Notes: generated by a model from the letters alone, not told the origin. A DNA stretch of 7,254 bases from Gammaproteobacteria bacterium (GCA_007570945.1 RKSH01000016.1:1-7254), one strand, 5' to 3'. Numbered from the stretch's first letter, positions 1-6,034 are shown. Numbers and translations: made by a program.

Positions 1-50
1 TCGGCGTATTCCTTGCCGCTGCCACCGATGATGCAAAATGCCGCCCGCAA
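1..50 (-). CDS. possible start of an unidentified minus-strand gene, cut by the left edge
   Basis: On the minus strand an AGGAG (bases 60-56) sits 5 nt upstream of a TTG at 50-48. Reading from that TTG gives MRAAFCIIGGSGKEYA with no stop before the window edge. The short hydrophobic strand followed by GGSGKE resembles the first beta-strand and glycine loop of a nucleotide-binding fold, but it lacks a proper GxxxxGK[S/T] P-loop. An in-frame stop at 77-75 limits the start to this TTG or a later codon. If real, the gene is divergent from the ORF at 66-437 and would overlap the longest version of that ORF, which would then have to start further right. Sixteen codons are too few to identify a family, and chance is a serious alternative. 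Confidence 0.22.
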   Translation of the reverse strand, partial: MRAAFCIIGGSGKEYA

Positions 51-65
51 CTTCGCTCCTTTCCG

Positions 66-437
66 GTGGCTCTGTTACCGGCAAGGCTGGCCAGGCCTCA
101 TCCACTCCGCTCGCCGGTGGTGTGGTTGACATGGCTTGGTGCCTGCCACATCCGCCGCCGCCACCCGGACACTTATTCGTTGCGCGACAGTTGGCCGCTA
201 ATTCAAAAACTCCTGGACGGCCGGATGGTGGTGCGCGACACGCCGGACAGCCTGGTCGCCTACGGTTTTGACGCCGCCGCCAATCCGTGGCGGGTGGTGA
301 TTTACCGCAAAGCCGCCCCCGGCGCGCGGCGCGGGGATTTTCAGGTGGAGACTTTCCACCGCCTCAAATCCCGCAACTGGCGCAGGCACTACGAGAAAAC
401 CTTGGCCCGGCAAAGCCACCCGGTCAAAAAAAGATAA
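66..437 (+). CDS. small basic hypothetical protein, possible BECR/PBECR-type nuclease-like domain; start uncertain
   Basis: This is an unrecognised small ORF of up to 123 codons, ending in TAA. The frame is open from base 3, so the 5' end may lie outside the window. GTG at 66 is the first listed start, but GTG 117, GTG 120 and TTG 126 are alternatives and none has a clear Shine-Dalgarno. The N-terminal 25 residues look like read-through. The likely real part begins near CHIRRRHPD (codons from 144) and continues through WPLIQKLLDG, WRVVIYRK and FQVETFHRLKS to a basic tail. A HI-x3-HP motif followed by a helix and then strand-rich sequence recalls small phage-type BECR/RelE-like nuclease domains. 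That link is from memory of motif shape only. No catalytic set can be assigned. It could be a fragment of a longer gene. Confidence 0.42.
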   Translation: MALLPARLARPHPLRSPVVWLTWLGACHIRRRHPDTYSLRDSWPLIQKLLDGRMVVRDTPDSLVAYGFDAAANPWRVVIYRKAAPGARRGDFQVETFHRLKSRNWRRHYEKTLARQSHPVKKR

Positions 438-505
438 CGGCGCTGGGGGGGTCGCAACATCCCCACGGATCACAATGTCCGGGGCTACGATTGGCTCCAG
501 CGCCG
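438..505. repeat. 9-bp perfect inverted repeat enclosing an inner hairpin
   Basis: CGGCGCTGG at 438-446 is the exact reverse complement of CCAGCGCCG at 497-505. The first arm starts directly after the stop codon of the preceding ORF. Inside the 50-base loop, CCC-A-CGGA (462-469) can pair with TCCGGGG (478-484), leaving one bulged A and an 8-nt loop. The whole could fold as a closed stem with an inner hairpin. No T tract follows, so it is not a canonical intrinsic terminator. It could act as an RNA 3' end stabiliser, an RNA element ahead of lpxC, or a protein-binding site. Function is unknown. Confidence 0.45.
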
Positions 506-551
506 CTAACATCGGCCACCCTACCACCCTTTCCTCCCAAAAGTCAACCCA

Positions 552-580
552 TTCCCACCCCCGCCAAAATCCTGTAGTAT
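552..580 (+). promoter_or_regulatory. candidate sigma70 promoter for lpxC
   Basis: TTCCCA (552-557) and TAGTAT (575-580) are separated by 17 bp, and each matches 4 of 6 consensus bases. TSS would fall near 587, giving a 5' leader of about 33 nt before the lpxC ATG at 620. The same TAGTAT -10 recurs at 5974-5979. The leader has no evident Shine-Dalgarno. This is a sequence match only. Confidence 0.4.
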
Positions 581-619
581 CGCCTCTCCCGGCCGCCATT
601 TGCCCACCGCCACCGTCGC

Positions 620-1531
620 ATGATTCAGCAGCGCACCCTAAAGAATGTCATCCGCGCCACCGGCGTCGGGCTGCACACCGGCGACAAGGTTTACCTCACC
701 CTGCGCCCGGCGCCGGAGGGCAGCGGCATTGTTTTCCGCCGTGTTGACCTGAACCCGGAGGTGCACATCCCGGCGCGGCCGGACAATGTCACCGACACCC
801 GCCTGTCCACCACCGTGGAGCAGGGCGGCGTCAAGGTTTCCACCGTGGAGCATCTCATGTCGGCTTTTGCCGGCCTCGGCATTGACAACGCATATGTCGA
901 CCTCACCGCGCCCGAAGTCCCCATCATGGACGGCAGCGCGGCGCCGTTTGTGTTCTTGATTCAATCGGCCGGCATCGTGGAGCAGGGCGCCGCCAAGAAA
1001 TTTTTGCGGGTCAAAAAGTCGGTGCGCGTCGCGGACGGCGACAAGTGGGTGCGCTTTGACCCGTTTCACGGCTTCAAGGTTTCTTTCACCATTGATTTTG
1101 ACCACCCCATCTTCAAAAACTCGGTCCAGCACGCCAGCGTGGATTTTTCCACCACCTCTTTCGTCAAGGAAGTCAGCCGCGCCCGCACCTTCGGTTTTAT
1201 GCAGGACGTGGAAGTCCTGCAAAGCATCGGCCTCGCCCAGGGCGGCAGCCTGGACAACGCCATCGTTCTTGACCAGTTCCACATCGTCAACGAGGACGGC
1301 CTGCGCTACAAGGACGAGTTTGTCAAACACAAGGTGCTCGACGCCATCGGCGACCTGTACCTCCTCGGCCACCCGCTCATCGGCGAATACCGCGCCCACA
1401 AATCCGGCCACGCCCTAAACAACCGCATCCTCAGAATGTTATTGGCCGATGCCGCCGCCTGGGACTTGGCGGAGTTCTACGACCCCGAGGAAACCCCCAT
1501 CGTCTTCGCCCAGACCGTGCCGGTAATCTAG
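620..1531 (+). CDS. lpxC: UDP-3-O-acyl-N-acetylglucosamine deacetylase LpxC
   Basis: LpxC is the cytosolic zinc hydrolase that removes the acetate from UDP-3-O-acyl-GlcNAc, the committed step of lipid A (LPS) synthesis. The 303-residue product is full length (E. coli 305). It keeps family landmarks in order: MIQQRTLK and TGVGLHTG at the N terminus, STVEHL with E77 and zinc ligand H78, GLGIDN, IMDGSAAPFV, SRARTFGFM, GGSLDNAIV, EFVKHKVLDAIGD with zinc ligands H237 and D241, and KSGHALNN with catalytic H264. The ATG matches the usual N terminus, though no good Shine-Dalgarno precedes it. No ftsZ is seen in the upstream 619 bases and no secA follows, so it appears to be transcribed alone, probably from the promoter at 552-580. 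In enterobacteria LpxC level is set by FtsH proteolysis through the C terminus. Here the tail (LLADAAAWDLAEFY) differs somewhat, so that control is unproven. Confidence 0.98.
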   Translation: MIQQRTLKNVIRATGVGLHTGDKVYLTLRPAPEGSGIVFRRVDLNPEVHIPARPDNVTDTRLSTTVEQGGVKVSTVEHLMSAFAGLGIDNAYVDLTAPEVPIMDGSAAPFVFLIQSAGIVEQGAAKKFLRVKKSVRVADGDKWVRFDPFHGFKVSFTIDFDHPIFKNSVQHASVDFSTTSFVKEVSRARTFGFMQDVEVLQSIGLAQGGSLDNAIVLDQFHIVNEDGLRYKDEFVKHKVLDAIGDLYLLGHPLIGEYRAHKSGHALNNRILRMLLADAAAWDLAEFYDPEETPIVFAQTVPVI

Positions 1532-1571
1532 TCGCCCTTGACACCGCCGCCTCTTATCCCCGCAAACTTTT

Positions 1572-1610
1572 TTTCCATGCCCGGCCTCAAAAATCCCCCG
1601 TGCGTGGAAA
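1572..1610. repeat. imperfect inverted repeat after lpxC
   Basis: TTTCCATGC (1572-1580) can pair with GCGTGGAAA (1602-1610) with one G-T pair and a 21-base loop. It follows a run of seven T (1568-1574) downstream of lpxC. The T run precedes the stem rather than following it, so this is not a standard plus-strand terminator. The rest of 1532-1716 holds only the promoter and ribosome-binding site of the next gene. Confidence 0.25.
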
Positions 1611-1672
1611 GGGGCCCCCAGGCGTGCCCGTTTTGCGGCCGGCCGGCATCGCCCTCGCCGCCATGAGCCATG

Positions 1673-1681
1673 TGCTACACT
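1673..1681 (+). promoter_or_regulatory. extended -10 promoter for the autotransporter-like gene
   Basis: TGCTACACT reads as an extended -10 (TGn followed by TACACT, 4 of 6 consensus with the key first, second and last bases). No convincing -35 lies 16-18 bp upstream, as is common for extended -10 promoters. Transcription would begin near 1688 and leave a leader of about 30 nt before the ATG at 1717. Confidence 0.45.
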
Positions 1682-1705
1682 CACCGCCCGTCTTTGCCCG
1701 TCACC

Positions 1706-1709
1706 AAGG
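1706..1709 (+). promoter_or_regulatory. ribosome binding site deciding the start at 1717
   Basis: AAGG lies 7 nt upstream of ATG 1717. That ATG opens directly into a Sec signal peptide. Together they favour 1717 over the in-frame GTG at 1600, which would add 39 arginine- and proline-rich residues ahead of the signal peptide and lies upstream of the candidate promoter. Confidence 0.6.
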
Positions 1710-1716
1710 CCGCAGA

Positions 1717-4700
1717 ATGAAAAGTCAGCTTCCCCCCACCCTGTTCCGTGCCGCCGCCTTGGCCATCCTCACCCTCCCAACCTTGCTGGCGGCGGCGCCG
1801 GTTTTTGCACAGCAGACCGTCACCCTGCAAATCACCGCGCCCAACGCCGAACTGACCGAAGGCACGGCCGCCAACTTCACCATTTCTTTCATGGAATCAG
1901 TCACCACCACCGAAGCCATCACTTTCTCGTGGGTCAACAACCCCGGCGTGACCGACAGCGCCGACACCGCGGCGGCCGCCGACTTCGGCCAGGCGAGTTT
2001 GACTGGCAACGCCGCCATTCCGGCCGGCATGAGCAGCGTCACCATCGCCATCACCGCCAGCGACGACGCGGTGAGCGAGGGCCCGGAGACTTTCACCGTC
2101 ATAATTTCCTCGCCGGCCGGCGGTGGCGCGAATGTTGGCAGCGGGCTGACGGTTTCCAGCACCGCCGGGACGGCGCAAGCCACCATCGCCGCTTCGGACC
2201 CGGTCACCGTCAGACTCGTCCGCCGCGCCGGGCAAACCGGCGATGTCATCGAGGGGGGTTACGCTGAATTCACCGCCTCCCTGGTTCTCACCGGTAGTTT
2301 GACCACCGCCGCCACCGCCGCCAATCCCATCTGCGTGACTTTCCAAACAGAAGTCGGCAACCAGCAGACCCCGGCCAACGACGCCGCCAGCGGCGCCGAC
2401 CTCGAAGTGCGCGACTGCGCCGGTGAGGAAGTCGCTGTCGCTGTCGCCAACGGTCAAGCCACCGCCGGCGGCGTCCTGATTCCGGCCGGCGGCATGGGCT
2501 CGGCCCGGTTGCGCGTTTTGGCGCGATACGACGGCATCGACGAGGGCCTGACCGACGAAGAGTTGACCGTCGACATCACCTCCGCCGCTTTCCAACCGGC
2601 CCTCACCGGCGCCACCACCCCGGCCATCGACGGCAACAACCAAAGGGTGACGGTCAACATCCAAAACACCAACCCCCTGCGCACCATTGCGGCAAGCACG
2701 CCCATGGCCATGGTGATGGAAGACCACGCCGCCCACCTGTTCCAAATCACCCTGGCCGGCAACCCGCCGGTGCGCCCGGTGACCGTGCGGTGGGCGGTGA
2801 CCGACGCGGAAAACAACCCCGTGGCAACTGTGACCGGCGGCGGGCGCAATGTCGCCGAGCATGGCGGCGCGCACGGCCCCAGCGACTTCACCGGGCCGGC
2901 CTCCGGCAGCGTCACTTTCGGCGTCGGCGACACCGCGGCCAAGGAGGTCATCGTGCGTGCGCGCGACGACGCCTACAACGAAGGCGCGGAAACGCTGACC
3001 GTCACCCTCACCGACCCGTGCCCGGCCAGCGGCGCTTGCGAAGTGGGCGGACGCACCGCAACCGACCCGCAGACCGCGCCGGCCTTGGCCGTGAGCCGCG
3101 CCACATCCACCGTGCAAATCGCCGCCTCCGACCCCATCGCCATCAGCATCGCCGACGGGCCGGCCGCCATCGTGGCCGGCGAAGACGCGCCCTACACGCT
3201 GCACTTCGGCTGCGCCAACGGCGAGTCCGGCGCCGGCTGCACCGAGGTGATTCCGACCACCGACTTGACCATTCCGCTGACCGTCACCGTGGGCGGCAGC
3301 GCGGTCACCGTCCCCGGCCGCACGCTGCCGCGCGGCTCCCGCACTTTCACCCTCACCGCCGCGGAAATTAACGCCGGCGGCATGAACCACGGCTCGACGC
3401 TGTCGGTGACGCTGGGGACGCCGACCAACTTGCCCGGCGGCGCCACCGCCGCCGTCGCCACCGGTGCCGCCGCCACAACCACCGAAGTTGCGGGTTGGAC
3501 CGTCGCCTTGAGCGCCGGCCGCCTAAGCGGCAGCGAGGGCGCCGAGTTTGTGTTCACTTTCACCCTCGCCGGCGACCCGGCCGAGTTGGCCAACGGTTTC
3601 ATGGTGCCCTGGGCCATCGCCGGCAGCGGCATTGACGTCGCCGACTTCGCCCCCGGCGATGCGCTCAGCGGCAATGTGGAATTCACCGCCACCGCCGCCG
3701 CCACCCGGACGGTGAGCGTCACCACGGCGCGCAACGACGACGGCAATTCCGCCTCCGAAACTTTCACTTTCACCATCGGCGCTCTCAGCGGCGGCGATGC
3801 GGCGCGCGCCGACATTGTGGACGAGGACGCAAGCGGCATGCGCGCCCTCACCGTCACCGTCAACGAGGACGACCCGGCAGCCCGCCAGGCGCGGATGAAA
3901 ACCATCACCGCCGCCATGGCGCGCGGCATGGCCGCCGTCGCCGACAGCATGATTAGCCGCCGCTTCACCGCCGTCCGCGCCGGGAGCGGCCAGGCCGCCC
4001 TCACCATCGGCGGCCAGACCGTCACCGAGGCCGCCGCCGGCGATTTTGCCGCCGCCCGCGGCGACTGGGCCGCCAACCCCTTTGAGCGCGGCCGCATGTT
4101 GGCGCAAACCCGCGCCAACACTGGCGGCAACGCCATGGCCATGAGCGAAATTCTGCACGCCAGCAGTTTCAACCTAAGCGGCGTCGGCGGCGACTCCGCC
4201 AATATGTGGGGCGCGGCAGAGACCGTCAATTTCGACGACAAAAGCGGCCCCGCCACCTACGACGGCGGCAGCACCTCGGCCCACTTCGGCATCGACCAGC
4301 GCTGCGGCGATGACTGCGTGCGCGGCCTCAGCGTCTCGTGGACCGGCGGCGATGTGGGCTTTGATGACACCGTGGCCGGCGTCAACGGCACGGTGGAAAG
4401 CAACATCACCGGCCTGCACCCCTACCTGGCGCGCTGGCTCAGCGACGACATGTTCTGGTGGGTCACCGGCGGCTACGGCCTCGGCGACGTGAAAATCCGC
4501 GAAACCGACAACACTTTCGACACCGCCATCGGCGTGCGGATGCTGGGCGGCGGCATTTCCGGCGCCGCGCGGGCCGGTGAGTCCACCGATTTCGTGCTGC
4601 GCATGCGCGCCCAATGGACCCACACCACGCTGGCCGCCGCCCTTGCCGATGCCGGCAGCGCCCGCCTGCCCAAAACCACCAGCACCACGTTGCGGCTCGG

Positions 4701-5109
4701 CGGCGAGTGGGAGGCCGGCCGCACCTGGGACTACACCGGCGGCATCTTCCGCCTGCACGGCAATCTCGGCGCCCGCCGCGATTTCCGCGACGCCAAAGAC
4801 GACATCGCCTACGACGCCGGTGCCGGCGCCCGCTGGACCGGCGACGACGGCTACACCATCGGCGTCGGTCTCACCACCCAAATCAGCGGCCCCGCTGCCA
4901 AGGAAAACCGCTACAACGCCGAGGCCTCATGGCAAAAAAGCCTGCGCGGCTTCGGCTTCTCCCCACATGTCCGCCTGGACCTCGGCCGCCACGGCCCCGC
5001 CGACTGGAACGGCGGCCTCAGACTGGCCGCCCCCGCCGAGCGTCTGAACTTCACCCTGGAAACCTCCCGCGCCGGCCGTTCCGCCCTGAGCGGCGAGTTG
5101 CGGTTCTAA
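1717..5109 (+). CDS. large secreted autotransporter-type surface protein with Calx-beta-like domains
   Basis: This is a 1130-residue predicted outer-membrane or surface protein. Residues 1-31 are a Sec signal peptide (hydrophobic core RAAALAILTL, cleavage about VFA|QQ). The passenger has about five tandem Calx-beta or Ig-like beta-sandwich units, near residues 33-145, 162-290, 322-435, 472-578 and 592-691. Four carry the acidic D-x(n)-EG-x-E-T/L-x-V signature (about 116-130, 272-287, 417-431, and a degenerate NDDGNSASETF near 672-684), which in this family often helps bind calcium. A helical linker follows (about 718-755, around RQARMKTITAAMARGMAAVA). The last 300 residues alternate aromatic and glycine-rich strands and end in SALSGELRF. 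A terminal Phe is the usual barrel-assembly signal. The order signal-passenger-helix-barrel is that of type V secretion (autotransporters), so an adhesive or matrix role is likely but inferred. Cysteines come in near pairs (CPASGAC, CANGESGAGC, CGDDC), suggesting disulfides outside the cytoplasm. The gene has its own promoter. Its ligand is unknown. Confidence 0.88.
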   Translation: MKSQLPPTLFRAAALAILTLPTLLAAAPVFAQQTVTLQITAPNAELTEGTAANFTISFMESVTTTEAITFSWVNNPGVTDSADTAAAADFGQASLTGNAAIPAGMSSVTIAITASDDAVSEGPETFTVIISSPAGGGANVGSGLTVSSTAGTAQATIAASDPVTVRLVRRAGQTGDVIEGGYAEFTASLVLTGSLTTAATAANPICVTFQTEVGNQQTPANDAASGADLEVRDCAGEEVAVAVANGQATAGGVLIPAGGMGSARLRVLARYDGIDEGLTDEELTVDITSAAFQPALTGATTPAIDGNNQRVTVNIQNTNPLRTIAASTPMAMVMEDHAAHLFQITLAGNPPVRPVTVRWAVTDAENNPVATVTGGGRNVAEHGGAHGPSDFTGPASGSVTFGVGDTAAKEVIVRARDDAYNEGAETLTVTLTDPCPASGACEVGGRTATDPQTAPALAVSRATSTVQIAASDPIAISIADGPAAIVAGEDAPYTLHFGCANGESGAGCTEVIPTTDLTIPLTVTVGGSAVTVPGRTLPRGSRTFTLTAAEINAGGMNHGSTLSVTLGTPTNLPGGATAAVATGAAATTTEVAGWTVALSAGRLSGSEGAEFVFTFTLAGDPAELANGFMVPWAIAGSGIDVADFAPGDALSGNVEFTATAAATRTVSVTTARNDDGNSASETFTFTIGALSGGDAARADIVDEDASGMRALTVTVNEDDPAARQARMKTITAAMARGMAAVADSMISRRFTAVRAGSGQAALTIGGQTVTEAAAGDFAAARGDWAANPFERGRMLAQTRANTGGNAMAMSEILHASSFNLSGVGGDSANMWGAAETVNFDDKSGPATYDGGSTSAHFGIDQRCGDDCVRGLSVSWTGGDVGFDDTVAGVNGTVESNITGLHPYLARWLSDDMFWWVTGGYGLGDVKIRETDNTFDTAIGVRMLGGGISGAARAGESTDFVLRMRAQWTHTTLAAALADAGSARLPKTTSTTLRLGGEWEAGRTWDYTGGIFRLHGNLGARRDFRDAKDDIAYDAGAGARWTGDDGYTIGVGLTTQISGPAAKENRYNAEASWQKSLRGFGFSPHVRLDLGRHGPADWNGGLRLAAPAERLNFTLETSRAGRSALSGELRF

Positions 5110-5116
5110 GCAGCGG

Positions 5117-5146
5117 AAAAAAAGCCCGCCTGACTTGGCCGGGCTT
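5117..5146 (-). terminator. intrinsic terminator, best in the minus direction
   Basis: AAGCCCG (5122-5128) pairs with CGGGCTT (5140-5146), with further CC/GG pairing in the loop. Read on the minus strand, the stem is followed at once by a seven-T run (complement of A at 5117-5123), the classic intrinsic terminator form. It would end transcripts coming from the minus-strand gene 230 bases away, including the tiny ORFs between. On the plus strand the stem starts 12 bases after the autotransporter-type stop codon but lacks an immediate T tract. An outer AGCGG/CCGCT pair (5112-5116 with 5155-5159) and a T8 run at 5174-5181 could still make it work in both directions. Confidence 0.65.
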
Positions 5147-5205
5147 GAAATCAGCCGCTCTTGGGCGCGAAAATTTTTTTTAATTTTTCCCCAAAAAGAA
5201 AGCCG

Positions 5206-5250
5206 CTATAAGAATTGGATCCAAGCAGGCCACCGAGCCTCAAGGCTCAT
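5206..5250 (-). CDS. tiny 14-codon ORF with a perfect Shine-Dalgarno (speculative)
   Basis: The minus strand reads AGGAGG (5265-5260), then 9 nt, then ATG at 5250, encoding MSLEARWPAWIQFL and stopping at TAG. The start codon overlaps the TGA of another tiny ORF as ATGA, an arrangement typical of translational coupling. The first codons form a hairpin (GAGCC-loop-GGCTC, 5235-5248) that could mask initiation. The peptide has no clear membrane helix and matches no family I recognise. It lies between the 176-residue gene and the terminator at 5117-5146, so it would be carried on the same transcript. The anti-Shine-Dalgarno sequence CACCTCCT read on the plus strand is an alternative explanation, for example a plus-strand small RNA. 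Confidence 0.22.
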   Translation of the reverse strand: MSLEARWPAWIQFL

Positions 5251-5309
5251 GGTCGGTCACCTCCTCTTTTACCCGTGGGGAGCATGTCACGCTGAACATT
5301 TCCGGCCAT
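5247..5309 (-). CDS. tiny 20-codon ORF, possible leader partner (speculative)
   Basis: ATG at 5309 opens a 20-codon frame with product MAGNVQRDMLPTGKRGGDRP, whose TGA overlaps the next ATG in the sequence ATGA. Its 3' codons contain the AGGAGG used by the downstream tiny ORF. It begins 68 bases after the stop of the 176-residue gene on the same strand. No strong ribosome-binding site precedes it. The product is small, basic and unrecognised. An ORF this short can easily arise by chance. Confidence 0.14.
   Translation of the reverse strand: MAGNVQRDMLPTGKRGGDRP
5260..5265 (-). promoter_or_regulatory. perfect AGGAGG Shine-Dalgarno in the gap downstream of the 176-residue gene
   Basis: AGGAGG is the strongest ribosome-binding site seen in the window, yet it serves only a 14-codon frame. 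Read on the plus strand the same bases give CACCTCCT, matching the 3' end of 16S rRNA. The spacing of 9 nt to the ATG at 5250 is acceptable. Confidence 0.35.
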
Positions 5310-5377
5310 GAAATCTTCGTCTTTGTTTGAGGGGGCGGGCGCTTGTAGCGGTACATTGCCCTGTTCAATGCGTGCGC

Positions 5378-5908
5378 TTACGCTTTGTTTTTTCTTTTCT
5401 TCTTCAGAAATTCTTCAGCGGCGACGGCGAATTTCAGTGTTTCCTTGCGAAGCTCCTCCAGCCTGTTAATGGCGCCAATTTTCTGTTCCAGAAGAAGACC
5501 GCGGAAAACCTCCGTCCCCAAACTTGCCGCTATTGCATGCAAGGAGGCCTGCGCGTGGAAGTAGTTCAGAATAGTTTTTCCCTCCTCCGAATTCAGCGAA
5601 AGCATCAATTCAATCAGGTCGGAATACGCCAGATTATCCTCCCGCGAAATCACAGCATATGGCGTGTATTTCTCGTCGGCCCGCATCCTGTTCGGCGAGT
5701 CGGCGATAGCCGCTTCCAGTTCTTTCAGGTTTTTCCGTGTGAGACTGACGTGGTGGTACACCGCCTCAATGAGTTTTTTCCGCTTGGTCCGCTTGGACCA
5801 AAAAGCGAACACGCTTCCGTAAGCCGCCCCTATTGTAAAGATTGCCGCTATTGCGACAGCCACAGACTCAATAGTCGAAAGAAACCCGATAGTGGCGGCA
5901 ACATTCAT
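5378..5908 (-). CDS. 176-residue single-pass membrane-anchored protein, unknown function, lower G+C
   Basis: I do not recognise the family. Residues about 12-37 form one transmembrane helix (VAVAIAAIFTIGAAYGSVFA), followed by SKRTKRKK, which by the positive-inside rule puts the C-terminal part in the cytoplasm. The remaining 135 residues are mostly helical and charged, including LTRKNLKELEAAIAD, an acidic stretch DLIELMLSLNSEEG, and a final amphipathic helix ending in a lysine-rich tail (EEFLKKKRKNKA). Two sampled 60-base stretches are 48-50% G+C, against 65-80% around the gene, which suggests transfer from elsewhere. ATG 5908 is chosen because an extended -10 lies 7 nt upstream. The frame continues open far upstream (to 7198), but that part is antisense to a better gene. 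GTG 5923 is another possible start. The product could be a membrane-tethered regulator or defence-type protein, with no direct evidence for either. Confidence 0.8.
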   Translation of the reverse strand: MNVAATIGFLSTIESVAVAIAAIFTIGAAYGSVFAFWSKRTKRKKLIEAVYHHVSLTRKNLKELEAAIADSPNRMRADEKYTPYAVISREDNLAYSDLIELMLSLNSEEGKTILNYFHAQASLHAIAASLGTEVFRGLLLEQKIGAINRLEELRKETLKFAVAAEEFLKKKRKNKA

Positions 5909-5915
5909 AAAAGCG

Positions 5916-5924
5916 ATTATCACA
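5916..5924 (-). promoter_or_regulatory. extended -10 promoter for the minus-strand gene, likely leaderless
   Basis: The minus strand reads TGTGATAAT: TGn followed by GATAAT, 5 of 6 consensus. No good -35 is visible at 17 bp. Only 7 nt (CGCTTTT) separate the hexamer from ATG 5908, so transcription would begin at or one base before the start codon. Confidence 0.45.
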
Positions 5925-5950
5925 CACAACCCCCCAAACCAAACCCCATG

Positions 5951-5979
5951 TTGACCTTGACATCCCCGTGTCGTAGTAT
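5951..5979 (+). promoter_or_regulatory. candidate upstream sigma70 promoter for the gene at 6035
   Basis: TTGACC (5951-5956, 5 of 6) and TAGTAT (5974-5979, 4 of 6) are exactly 17 bp apart. A TSS near 5987 would give a leader of about 48 nt that contains the second promoter. An overlapping TTGACA (5957-5962) is only 11 bp from the same -10 and cannot serve it. Confidence 0.45.
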
Positions 5980-6018
5980 CCCAAAACCCCCGGGCCGCAC
6001 TCGTTGACGTCCGCGTTA

Positions 6019-6027
6019 TGCTATAAT
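6019..6027 (+). promoter_or_regulatory. perfect extended -10 promoter immediately before ATG 6035
   Basis: TGCTATAAT combines the TGn extension with a perfect TATAAT. Seven nt (6028-6034) separate it from ATG 6035, so the expected TSS is at 6034 or 6035 and the mRNA would be leaderless or nearly so. TTGACG at 6004-6009 is only 12 bp from the hexamer and is unlikely to be its -35. Confidence 0.6.
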
Positions 6028-6034
6028 CCTCCCA

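Noticed and set aside
638..1411. 257-codon minus-strand open frame over lpxC
   Set aside because: It lies wholly antisense to a confidently identified LpxC.
1538..1560. TTGACA after lpxC as a -35 element
   Set aside because: The nearest possible -10 (TATCCC at 1555) is only 11 bp away, and nothing suitable lies at 16-18 bp.
1600..1716. N-terminal 39-codon extension (GTG 1600) of the autotransporter-type gene
   Set aside because: It would bury the signal peptide and precede the likely promoter. ATG 1717 has an AAGG ribosome-binding site at 7 nt.
1897..3390. 497-codon minus-strand open frame inside the autotransporter-type gene
   Set aside because: It is an antisense shadow in high-G+C DNA, with Gly/Arg/His-rich low complexity, against a plus frame with a clear signal peptide, domains and barrel.
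3192..4256. 354-codon minus-strand open frame
   Set aside because: It is an Ala/Val/Pro/Ser-rich antisense shadow of the passenger domains, with no coherent fold or start signal.
5368..5400. GCGT-ACGC mini-hairpin followed by a T-rich run as a plus-strand terminator
   Set aside because: The stem is only 4 bp, and the T-rich run is simply the complement of the lysine codons at the end of the minus-strand gene.
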